From Solibacter sp039934035 (GTDB lineage Bacteria > Acidobacteriota > Terriglobia > Bryobacterales > Bryobacteraceae), in the NCBI GenBank assembly GCA_039934035.1, contig JBDTMZ010000022.1, positions 1 through 64,000 on the forward strand: 64,000 nucleotides of DNA. Reading direction: 5' to 3'. Made by a program: the position numbers and the translations under genes. The notes beneath the pieces are model-generated. The model was not told the DNA's origin, made no database searches, and was given only the letters and a program-made list of their open reading frames with translations. This document shows, in pieces, positions 33,254 through 41,355 of the stretch; the first letter of the stretch is position 1, and every line of letters starts with the position of its first letter.

Positions 33254-33596
33254 ACCCGCGGATCGTTCCGCCAGGGTCCAAGAAGCCAAAGCTTTACCGT
33301 GGCTGCAATGTTTTGACGGGCACGAACCCTGCTCCGGGCGGATCTGGCCGATATGGCCTCGGACCCTTGACTTGGAGTTTGATATCTCATAGTATGAATC
33401 TGCTTTGGTCTCCGGGAGTTGCGTAGCTGGGATGGCAAGATAGAGGTATCTTCGGATACCCGGGCGAAAATCGTCTTGCTGTCCGTTAATGGGCCTCGTC
33501 CCGAATCTGCCGAGTGTTTCGACTCGGAAGTCGCGGCCGCCTTGGCGCGACATGGTTTCGATACGCCTCCTCCCGGTGGAACAGGGGAGGTGTAGT
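33254..33596 (+). other. Gene-free stretch before the TonB receptor
   Basis: These 343 bases hold no convincing gene. A sigma-70-like promoter at 33367-33395 would drive the receptor, leaving a leader of about 195 bases. An in-frame extension of the receptor back to 33489 lacks a signal peptide and is rejected. Confidence 0.6.
33367..33395 (+). promoter_or_regulatory. Candidate sigma-70 promoter for the Oar-like receptor
   Basis: TTGACT (33367-33372), a 17-base spacer and TAGTAT (33390-33395) match the housekeeping consensus. The long leader to the ATG at 33597 could hold regulation but no fold is recognised. Confidence 0.55.
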
Positions 33597-36500
33597 ATGT
33601 CCAGCAGAACGCGTTTGGGCGTTCTCGTTCTCTCGGCCTGCATAGCGGCAACTGTTGCATTTGGACAGATCCGTTCGGCCACAATCACTGGAGCCGTAAC
33701 CGATGCGAGTGGCGCAGTCATTGCCGGCGCAGAGGTAACCGTCACTGAACAGCAGACGGCGATCTCCAATACAACAAAGACGACGGACTCGGGATCGTTT
33801 ACGGTTCCGTACCTGCCGGCCGGAACGTACGCGGTCGCGATCAAAGTTACCGGTTTCGCCGATTATCGGGTGACCGGCCTGACGGTGACAACCGGGCAGA
33901 CGGTTCGGCAGGACGCTCAAATGAAGCTGGCAACCCTCGGCTCGGCCGTGGAAGTCACGGCTTCAGCACAGCAGATTCAGACGGACAGCAGCACGGTGCA
34001 GGGTTCGATTACCTCGCAGGCGATCGATATCGTCCCCAATCCCACGTCCAACCCGCTGTATTACGCGTTCCTGCAAGCCGGCGTTGTGCCGCGTGTGCAG
34101 GCGGCGAATACGACCACGACCGACTCCTTTGGGATCGGTACCACCGGGCGGCGGCAGTGGGCGGCGGTCGGCATTAACGGCGGACGCGCGTGGACCAACG
34201 ACATTCAGTTGGACGGTCTTCCCGTGATGAGCGGCGGCTACAATGAAGTGGCCGTCACGCCGAACACGGAAGGCCTGGCGGAAGTCACGGTCATCGCGAA
34301 TACCTTCAGCGCCCAATACGGGCACGGGCAAGGCATCCTGTCGATGAACACCAAGTCCGGCACCAACCAATACCATGGCGAAGGGTCTTACACACTTCGC
34401 AACGAAGCACTGATGGCCAATACCAGGGCCAACAAGGCCAACTACTCGACCACGAATCCCATGGGCATCGCGCGTCCTCCGTTCAAGGTGAACGAGCTGG
34501 GCGGCGCCATCGGCGGACCGATCATCAAAGACAAACTGTTTTTCTTCACCAGCTATCACTATCTGCGGTTCAACCGTGGAATCACCAGTCTTCAGACGGT
34601 ACCCACGGAATTGGAGCAGGTGGGCAACTTCAGCCAGACGCTGGTCCGGAATGAGGCCGGTGTCGGCGTGCCTGCGCAGATCTACGATCCCTGGAACGTC
34701 ACGCAGATCAATGCGGATCTCTACCAGCGCGCCCTGATCCCGAACGGCAACCTCCAGAATTATCCCGGCAGTACCTATGGCAAGACCTGGTTCAGCTATT
34801 ATCCGAAACCGAACCGGACGCCGGACGATGTGTTCAACACGAACAATTTCCAGTCGACGGTGGTTCAGCAACTGCGGCGTCACAATTTAAACACCCGTGT
34901 CGACTACCGTCGCGGCAAGCACTCGCTCTACGGCAGCGGCGGGCTCACCAAATCTTCGAACGTCACTCCACGCGCATACGGCAAGGCACCGCTCAATGAC
35001 CAGGCTTCCGTGGTAAGCGACAACAACCCATTTGCTCAGCTTGGCGACACCATCGTGGTGAGTCCCACGCTCGTCCTCGATGTACGGTATGGCGTCAGCC
35101 GTATCAATTCGCTCAACTGGTCGGGCAATCAGACCGGCTGGACGGCCGAGACCTACAAGCAGTTCGGCCTGCCGGAAAACATCTGGCCCCTGTTTGCGAT
35201 GTTCGGCACGGCTCCCAGCCTTCCCATGAGCAGCGGAGCCTTCGGCAAAGCCAGCGAGCACCAGGCGAACCACAGCTTGGCCAGCAGCGTCACGAAGATG
35301 AAAGGCCCGTGGACCCTCAAGTACGGAGTCGAGGTTCGCAACCTCTTCTCTAACTACACGGATTTCGAGGAATCCACCGCACAGTATCCCTCCACATGGT
35401 TCGATGTGGGCGGCAACTTCAACTTCCAGTACGTGACGGCCAGCGGCGGCAGTTCCAACCAGAACACGACCGTGGTGCAGAACGGCATCACCAATGCGCG
35501 CTCGTTCCTTTCGGCGCCGGGTTGGTGGATCAGGCCGGGAGCGAACGTGAGGCCGGCATTCTCGCAGAAGTATTTCGCCGTGTACGCGCAGCAGGACTGG
35601 CGCGCTTCCAGCAAACTGACCCTGAACCTGGGCTTCCGCTGGGATCTGCAACCCGGCCCGACGGAGCGCTACAACCGGATGTCCGCGGTAGACCTGGAAG
35701 CGAAGAACCCGTTTGGTTATCAGGGTGCGATCGCTTTCCCGGGGATCAACGGCTACAGCCGCAACCTGTGGAACACTACTTATACGAACATCGGGCCGCG
35801 TGTGGGCGGCGCGTATCAAGTGAATCCGAACCTCGTCGTGCGCGGCGGTTACGGCGTGACCTACCTGCCCAGCAACTCGGGTTACTTTGCAAGCCCGGTG
35901 GACTACGGCACCAGCCCGTTCTCCAGCGGCACGATGCAGACGCCGTATGGCGCCAGCCCGAATGGAGTCCCGGCGATTCACCTGAATGATTCGGCCTTCC
36001 TGAACATCGCGCCGGGCGGAGATCCAGGAGCAGCCGGAGTCTATGGCACCAGCGAGGCGAAGTTCGACCGTCACTTCAAGAACGGCCGGGCGACTCAATA
36101 TAACGTGTTCATCGAGCGGCGTTTCGCCGGCCCCTGGATGGCCTCGATTGGTTACAGCGGTGCGAGCAGCGCCAATCTGTTCAATCGCAACTTTGCGATC
36201 AACAGCAATCAGTTGCTGCCCACGGACCTGCTGAATACCTGGAAGGACTCGTATGTCGCGAGCAACCTCACGCTGAATCCCGCGTCGGTACTGGTCCCGA
36301 ACCCGTTCCAGCCGACGGACGGGAGCAAACGCCCGTTCACGGGATCGCTGGGCAATGCCACCATCGCCCGGCAGAGCACCTACAACCCCTATCCCCTGCT
36401 GCTGGGACTCGGCTTGAACCAGAGCAAGGCCTGGGCGCGCTACAACTCGCTGCAGGCACGTTTGAGCCGGGCATTCACCAGCGGCTTCCACATGGACCTC

Positions 36501-37325
36501 AACTATACGTGGAGCAAGGAGCTCGACAACTCCGACACCATGGAAGACAACCAGTACGGCAATCCGGGCGGCACGGCGACCGGCTTGGACATCAAGAATC
36601 TGAAGAACAATATGCGCTTCGGAGGCAGCGATGTCACGCACCGTATGAGCGGCATTTTCCTGTTCGACCTGCCCTTTGGGTCCGGCAAGGCGATCAACCC
36701 GTCGAACAAAGTACTGAACCATCTGTTGAGCGGCTGGCAGACGGGTTCGACGCTCTCCATCCAGACCGGTTTCCCGATCTTCATCAGCGGAGACAGCAAC
36801 GGCGCGTTGATCGGTCACCCCGACCGTGTCGCCGGTGTGCCGCTGGAAGTGCCCAAGGAACTCCAGCACTGGTACGACGGCAACACGTCGGTGACGCTGC
36901 CCAACGGGCGCTCCGTGAAGCCCGCGAAGAACACGTTCCTGAAGTTCTACACGGGCGCGTTCACGGGCCGCTACATCACGCTGCCCAACGGCAAGTTTGG
37001 CTACGACCAGAACTGGGTCGGCACGGTGGCCAACAACCTCGACGAACTCCGCGGACCTGGGCGCTTCAACATCGACATGAGCTTGCGGCGCAACATCAAA
37101 CTGCGGGAGCGAATGTCTCTCGAAATCTCCGCCGAAGCCGCCAATCTGCTGAACAGCTCGCAGCAGAGCGGTAGCTACGCCGGGGCGCTCGGGAATACCA
37201 CAGTGACACCTAACGCGTCCATCGGACTGGTGCAGGGGATGGGGTCCAGCGATACTTACGGGACCATCGGCAACGGCACTTTCCCGGCGCGTGAAGTGGT
37301 AATGAATATGCGGCTGCGGTTCTAA
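33597..37325 (+). CDS. Oar-like TonB-dependent receptor with carboxypeptidase-like regulatory domain
   Basis: A 1242-residue outer-membrane protein. Signal peptide (RLGVLVLSACIAATVAFGQ), then a carboxypeptidase-regulatory-like beta domain at about 22-110 (ATITGAVTDASGAVIAGAEV, GSFTVPYLPAGTYAVAIKVTGF), a plug region (NGGRAWTNDIQLDGLPVM, VTVIANTFSAQYGHGQG), and a large beta-barrel ending in the aromatic VVMNMRLRF, as needed for barrel insertion. Acidobacteriota have many such proteins and they are thought to import oligosaccharides or peptides. ATG at 33597 has AGGGGAGG upstream. A clear terminator follows at 37397. Confidence 0.92.
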   Translation: MSSRTRLGVLVLSACIAATVAFGQIRSATITGAVTDASGAVIAGAEVTVTEQQTAISNTTKTTDSGSFTVPYLPAGTYAVAIKVTGFADYRVTGLTVTTGQTVRQDAQMKLATLGSAVEVTASAQQIQTDSSTVQGSITSQAIDIVPNPTSNPLYYAFLQAGVVPRVQAANTTTTDSFGIGTTGRRQWAAVGINGGRAWTNDIQLDGLPVMSGGYNEVAVTPNTEGLAEVTVIANTFSAQYGHGQGILSMNTKSGTNQYHGEGSYTLRNEALMANTRANKANYSTTNPMGIARPPFKVNELGGAIGGPIIKDKLFFFTSYHYLRFNRGITSLQTVPTELEQVGNFSQTLVRNEAGVGVPAQIYDPWNVTQINADLYQRALIPNGNLQNYPGSTYGKTWFSYYPKPNRTPDDVFNTNNFQSTVVQQLRRHNLNTRVDYRRGKHSLYGSGGLTKSSNVTPRAYGKAPLNDQASVVSDNNPFAQLGDTIVVSPTLVLDVRYGVSRINSLNWSGNQTGWTAETYKQFGLPENIWPLFAMFGTAPSLPMSSGAFGKASEHQANHSLASSVTKMKGPWTLKYGVEVRNLFSNYTDFEESTAQYPSTWFDVGGNFNFQYVTASGGSSNQNTTVVQNGITNARSFLSAPGWWIRPGANVRPAFSQKYFAVYAQQDWRASSKLTLNLGFRWDLQPGPTERYNRMSAVDLEAKNPFGYQGAIAFPGINGYSRNLWNTTYTNIGPRVGGAYQVNPNLVVRGGYGVTYLPSNSGYFASPVDYGTSPFSSGTMQTPYGASPNGVPAIHLNDSAFLNIAPGGDPGAAGVYGTSEAKFDRHFKNGRATQYNVFIERRFAGPWMASIGYSGASSANLFNRNFAINSNQLLPTDLLNTWKDSYVASNLTLNPASVLVPNPFQPTDGSKRPFTGSLGNATIARQSTYNPYPLLLGLGLNQSKAWARYNSLQARLSRAFTSGFHMDLNYTWSKELDNSDTMEDNQYGNPGGTATGLDIKNLKNNMRFGGSDVTHRMSGIFLFDLPFGSGKAINPSNKVLNHLLSGWQTGSTLSIQTGFPIFISGDSNGALIGHPDRVAGVPLEVPKELQHWYDGNTSVTLPNGRSVKPAKNTFLKFYTGAFTGRYITLPNGKFGYDQNWVGTVANNLDELRGPGRFNIDMSLRRNIKLRERMSLEISAEAANLLNSSQQSGSYAGALGNTTVTPNASIGLVQGMGSSDTYGTIGNGTFPAREVVMNMRLRF

Positions 37326-37396
37326 GCCGCCTTACCGGTTTCACCTCGCTGCCCGGTATATACTCGCCGGGCGGTGGGAGAGCCTGCATCGAACCA

Positions 37397-37422
37397 ACGG
37401 CCACCGGGCAACCGGTGGCCGT
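37397..37422 (+). terminator. Rho-independent terminator of the Oar-like receptor gene
   Basis: An 11-bp perfect stem (ACGGCCACCGG with CCGGTGGCCGT) closed by a GCAA loop, followed by TTTCGC, lies 72 bases after the receptor stop. Confidence 0.75.
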
Positions 37423-37530
37423 TTCGCTATGCGAGCTTACTCTCCGGCGAATTCTCACGGTGGGGCCATTCACGAAGAGCTGGCGTGCACTCAGAAACTC
37501 TGCGGACGTGAAGGGGAAAGAGAGTTTTGG

Positions 37531-37562
37531 CCGCCGATAAACGCCGATTCACGCAGATAAGA
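37531..37562 (-). repeat. Dispersed 32-bp repeat, copy 2
   Basis: On the minus strand it starts TCTTATCTGCGT and ends TTATCGGCGG, matching the copy at 12872-12903 at about 25 of 32 positions, and identical over the first 12 bases. Confidence 0.5.
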
Positions 37563-37690
37563 ATTTTACGCAGGAATTGCGGATGTCGGGCGAGCGATGC
37601 CGCCGGGGAACTTCGCCCCGCCTGAAGGCGCGAAAGGCAAGAATGCCCGCCCGTCATCCATATCCTTGTCTGGAACGGACAGGTGAACCC

Positions 37691-37748
37691 GAATGCTTAC
37701 GTTCTGAATGCTTACGTTCTTGACAACTTGAGAGGGGGATGGCATAAA
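37691..37748 (+). promoter_or_regulatory. Promoter candidate preceded by a 15-bp direct repeat
   Basis: GAATGCTTACGTTCT occurs twice back to back (37691-37705 and 37706-37720). The last T begins TTGACA (37720-37725), followed by a 17-base spacer and CATAAA (37743-37748), a good sigma-70 promoter. It lies 79 bases before the SGNH hydrolase ATG. The tandem repeat just upstream of -35 could be a regulator site (inference). Confidence 0.55.
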
Positions 37749-37826
37749 CTGGCCGTGGAAAGGTTGCGGAGCTGTTGGCAAATCTGTTAATACAGCTTTG
37801 CGTGGCCGGGCCGGGAGAGGATTGCG

Positions 37827-39170
37827 ATGCAGATCGGGCGTTGCCGTTGGGTGGTTTTGGCGATTGGACTTGCAGGCGGGCCTTGGCTGGGCGCTGCCAA
37901 AGATGCGGGCGAACATTGGGTGGCCACGTGGGCCACGTCCCAACAATTGACGGCGGGTGGCAACGTCGGCGGACGCGGCGGAGGCCGCGGGGCGCCGGCC
38001 GTCCCACCTGTCGTCCCACCGGCGACAGCCACGGTCCCGCCGGCGGCTCCGCGCCCACCGCAGGCCGGCCGCGGGGCCGGGCCCAACGCATCCAACCTGC
38101 CGGCGTCATTCGCCGACCAGACCGTGCGGCAGATTGTCCATGTCAGCCTCGGGGGCCGGCGTGTCCGGGTCGAGCTTTCCAACGCGGCTGGCGCCCCACC
38201 CCTGGAGGTGGGCGCCGCGCACCTCGCGATTCATAAAGGGGGAGGCGAAATTGCTGGGGGGAGCGACCGGGTCCTGACCTTCGGCGGGAGCGCATCGATC
38301 ATCATTCAGCCGGGGGTGCTGGTGGTCAGCGACCCGGTGGAACTGGAAGTAGCGCCGCTGGCGCACCTGGCGATCTCCCTCTACCTGCCGCGTGAAACCG
38401 GCGCTCCGACGAATCACAACATCGGGCTGCACACGGCATATATTGCGAAAGGCAACGTGGCGGGCGCGGCTTCGCTGCCCGACGCCACGACCATGTTCGC
38501 TTATGTCTGGCTATCCAGCGTGGACGTAGCCGCGGAGGACGACGCCTTTACCGTGGTGGCCTATGGCGATTCCATCACCGATGGTTACGCCACGACGCGC
38601 GACGCCGACACCGCCTGGCCCTATCTTCTGGCGCGCCGGTTGAGCGCCAACAAAGCCACGCGTCATGCCGGGGTGGTCAACCAGGGGATTTCCGGCAATC
38701 AAGTGCTGCGCGACGGCGCCGGGTTGAGCGCGCTGGCGCGCTTCGAGCGGGATGTGTTGAGCCGTCCGGGCGTCAAATGGGTGATCCTGCTGGAGGGGAT
38801 TAACGATATCAACATTCGGGGCCGCGCGGACGGTCCGGGCGCGCTCACGGCCGAGGAACTGATCTGGGGATACCGGCAGATCATTGCACGCTCTCATGCT
38901 GCCGGGATCAAAGTGATGGGCGCCACCATCATGCCGGAAGAGGGCGTGCCCACCGCGTCGGAGCGCGGGGAGGGGATCCGGCAGGCAGCGAATCAGTGGA
39001 TTCGGGCCAAGGGGAATTTCGATGCAGTGGTGGATTTCGATGCGGTGGTCCGGGACCCGCAGCGGCCCGCGCACATCAAGGCTGAATTCGACCCCGGCGA
39101 CCACATACACCCGAACGATGCCGGCAATCAGGCGATGGCCGACGCCTTTGACCTGCGCGTGTTTCGATAG
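37827..39170 (+). CDS. Secreted SGNH/GDSL-family hydrolase
   Basis: A 447-residue protein with a signal peptide (WVVLAIGLAGGPWLGAA), a Gly/Ala/Pro-rich linker and an N-terminal beta domain. The SGNH hydrolase domain follows: block I AYGDSITDG (nucleophile Ser), block II GISGNQ, block III EGINDI, and block V DHIHPNDAG with catalytic Asp and His. These enzymes remove acetyl or other ester groups from polysaccharides, or act as lipases. The linker repeats a GRGGGRGAP composition. Substrate not determined. Confidence 0.9.
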   Translation: MQIGRCRWVVLAIGLAGGPWLGAAKDAGEHWVATWATSQQLTAGGNVGGRGGGRGAPAVPPVVPPATATVPPAAPRPPQAGRGAGPNASNLPASFADQTVRQIVHVSLGGRRVRVELSNAAGAPPLEVGAAHLAIHKGGGEIAGGSDRVLTFGGSASIIIQPGVLVVSDPVELEVAPLAHLAISLYLPRETGAPTNHNIGLHTAYIAKGNVAGAASLPDATTMFAYVWLSSVDVAAEDDAFTVVAYGDSITDGYATTRDADTAWPYLLARRLSANKATRHAGVVNQGISGNQVLRDGAGLSALARFERDVLSRPGVKWVILLEGINDINIRGRADGPGALTAEELIWGYRQIIARSHAAGIKVMGATIMPEEGVPTASERGEGIRQAANQWIRAKGNFDAVVDFDAVVRDPQRPAHIKAEFDPGDHIHPNDAGNQAMADAFDLRVFR

Positions 39171-39358
39171 GGCGGGATTGCCAGCCCGCCAGTACGCTCG
39201 CGAGCGGATATTTCCACCTTGCCTTGACGGAGCAGGCTCGCGCTTGATTGTGGACATCAACTGCTATAAAATTTCGTCGATTAACTGCACCTGCAGCATG
39301 TCTAAGTTGTATCGTCAGATTGGTCCGAGTCTCCAGCTTCCCAGGAGGTGAATTGGCA

Positions 39359-40945
39359 ATGAAACTATCGAGAATCCGGATTGTGAAGTGGGCCGCATGG
39401 GCCGGCGCGACGCTGACCGCAACGCTGCTGCCGGCGCAGCAGGCGCAGCAGGCGCAGCAGGCGAACGCGCCGAAGTCCGAGGAGTATCTGCTGCTGGGGA
39501 GTCCGAATCGCGGCGCGGGTGAGCCGATCCTCTTCGTGAACCCGAAAGATCCAAACAACATCATCGTCGTTGCGATGGCCACGCTCAACCGTCTGCCGAC
39601 CGGGGAAGGGCCGCTTCCGAGAGGCAATCCCGCGGCAGTGGCGCTGCGTGTGAAGGAACTCTCCACGCCGGACGGTTCGCGTACGGATATCGCCGTGACG
39701 CGCGATGGCGGGAAGACGTGGGACGTCAGTGAAGACAATTTCCGGCGCTATTTCAAAAAGAACCGGTGCAGCGATTCCTTTGCCGGCGCGGGTGTGGATG
39801 GCACGCTCTACATGGGTTGTCTGGCGTATCTGAACCTGGGCGACGCGGACTACCGGACGGGCTATGCGCCCAACGGCGAAGCGCGCGACTATCACGGCGG
39901 CTCCGCGATTGCGTGGTCGAAGGACAAAGGCAAAACCTGGAGCAATCCGGTGTGGGTGCATCCCGACCATGCGCCGCAGCTTTATGCGCCCACGGTCAAG
40001 CCGGTGTTCGAACAGGCTTCGCCGTGGGACCGTCCCTACTTTGCGCAGGACGCGTCCACCGGAACCATCTACATCACGGGGAGCGGGCCTGCGTATACCG
40101 TGGACCCCGCCACCGTCCCGCGGCCCAAGGTCGACCCGAGTCTGCCTGGCCACGGCTATACGGGTTATCCTCCGGCGGACGTGACGCGGAGCCGCACGTT
40201 CATACGAGCGTCGCGCGACGGCGGAAAAACGTGGGGCGTCATTTATCCCGCGGACAGCGACGAATACCCGGGTGGGCGCGGCGGGTTCGGCGCCGCTCAC
40301 GGCAAGCTGGTGGTGAGTTACGGTGCCAGCAAGGCGCCGGCCAGCGCCAATGCGCAGTGTCCCTGCACGGTATTGGGAACCAGCAAGGACGATGGGAAAA
40401 CGTTTGAGTACCGGATCGTGCCGCCTCTGCCTCCAGCGGCCGAAGCAGCGCCGGCTGGAGGCCGTGGGGGACGCGGCGGGCCGGGCGGCGGAGCGATGCT
40501 GGCGGTGGACCAGAGCAAGGAAGGACGCTACGCGCTGGCGCGGCAGGCCGGCCAGAGAATGATGGTCTCGGTCACGGAAGATGGCGGCACAACATGGCAG
40601 CCTGCGGCCGTGGCGATGGAGTTGCCGGCGGGCGCCAATTTCGGGCATCGCGCCATGAAGTACTCTCCGAAAGGCGATCTGGGGCTGATCTGGAAACAGG
40701 TGTATGCCGACCGTACGTACGATGTGTGGTCGTCGGTCTCGCGCGATGGCGGGCGGAGTTTCAAGACGGTGCGAGTGAGCCATGCGGTATCGCCGCCCTT
40801 AATTGCGGAGCGCGGCAATTTCCTGTTCGGAGACGACCTCTCGTCGGTAGATCTGGACGCCGAATACCTGCACGTGGTGTGGGGCGACAACCGCTCGGGA
40901 TTCCTGGGCACGTGGTACGGCCGTGTGCCGCTGAGCGCATATTGA
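39359..40945 (+). CDS. Secreted BNR/Asp-box repeat protein, sialidase-like propeller
   Basis: A signal peptide (KWAAWAGATLTATLLPAQ) is followed by a short AQQ repeat and a six-bladed propeller with Asp-boxes (S/T-x-D-x-G-x-T-W type): VTRDGGKTWDV, WSKDKGKTWSN, ASRDGGKTWGV, SKDDGKTFEY, VTEDGGTTWQP, VSRDGGRSFKT. Such proteins may be exo-sialidases or related glycosidases, but the sialidase Arg triad and Tyr are not clear, so glycosidase activity is not claimed. AGGAGGTG gives a strong ribosome site for ATG 39359. Same strand as the SGNH hydrolase. Confidence 0.85.
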   Translation: MKLSRIRIVKWAAWAGATLTATLLPAQQAQQAQQANAPKSEEYLLLGSPNRGAGEPILFVNPKDPNNIIVVAMATLNRLPTGEGPLPRGNPAAVALRVKELSTPDGSRTDIAVTRDGGKTWDVSEDNFRRYFKKNRCSDSFAGAGVDGTLYMGCLAYLNLGDADYRTGYAPNGEARDYHGGSAIAWSKDKGKTWSNPVWVHPDHAPQLYAPTVKPVFEQASPWDRPYFAQDASTGTIYITGSGPAYTVDPATVPRPKVDPSLPGHGYTGYPPADVTRSRTFIRASRDGGKTWGVIYPADSDEYPGGRGGFGAAHGKLVVSYGASKAPASANAQCPCTVLGTSKDDGKTFEYRIVPPLPPAAEAAPAGGRGGRGGPGGGAMLAVDQSKEGRYALARQAGQRMMVSVTEDGGTTWQPAAVAMELPAGANFGHRAMKYSPKGDLGLIWKQVYADRTYDVWSSVSRDGGRSFKTVRVSHAVSPPLIAERGNFLFGDDLSSVDLDAEYLHVVWGDNRSGFLGTWYGRVPLSAY

Positions 40946-40970
40946 CGGCGAGGGCTTGGAGGATCACGCA

Positions 40971-41300
40971 ATGAAGACGCAGGCGACTCTGTGGATCGGC
41001 GCGCTGGCGGCCGCGAGTGTGCTGTTTGCGCAGGCGCCTCCACCGGCGGCGGGACGCGGCGGACGAGGGGGAAGAGGAGGAAGAGGCATGGCGACTCCGT
41101 ACACGGCGCTGCATTCGCCGGAGGTCAACCCGGACCGTGACGCTGCGATTCCGCGCGCCGGAGGCCACCAAGGTCGAGGTGGCCGGCGAAATCATGCAGT
41201 GAAGATCACGTATGTCGAGACCGAGGGTGCGCACGTGTGGAGTGTGTGGCGCAACGATCTCAACGTCACGGTGCCGATGCTGTTCGCGGGAAAGCGGTAG
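40971..41300 (+). pseudogene. Deleted remnant of a secreted esterase (CBM48-esterase type)
   Basis: The open frame encodes a signal peptide, a Gly/Arg-rich linker and PYTALHSPEVNPDR, then shifts. The next stretch in the neighbouring frame reads VTLRFRAPEATKVEVAGEIM, the start of a CBM48-like esterase N-domain. The frame then returns with VKITYVETEGAHVWSVWRNDL, which resembles the C-terminal block of the same esterase family (catalytic His in EGAH). About 250-300 residues of the middle, including the GxSxG Ser, are missing. Two compensating shifts leave one 110-residue open frame. The resemblance is from memory of the family, not a search. Confidence 0.65.
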
Positions 41301-41355
41301 CTCTTGCGAGCGGAGATCGGGGCGCAGTCCCGATGAAAGTCCCACCTGAAGGTCG

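Larger units (their letters stand above)
37326..37826 (+). other. Intergenic region with terminator, repeat and promoter
   Basis: These 501 bases hold the receptor terminator (37397-37422), a dispersed 32-base repeat (37531-37562), a 15-base tandem duplication (37691-37720) and a promoter candidate (37720-37748). No gene was found. Confidence 0.6.

Noticed and set aside
34887..36869. Long minus-strand open frame of about 660 codons
   Set aside because: It is antisense to the Oar-like receptor and has no domain pattern or ribosome site.
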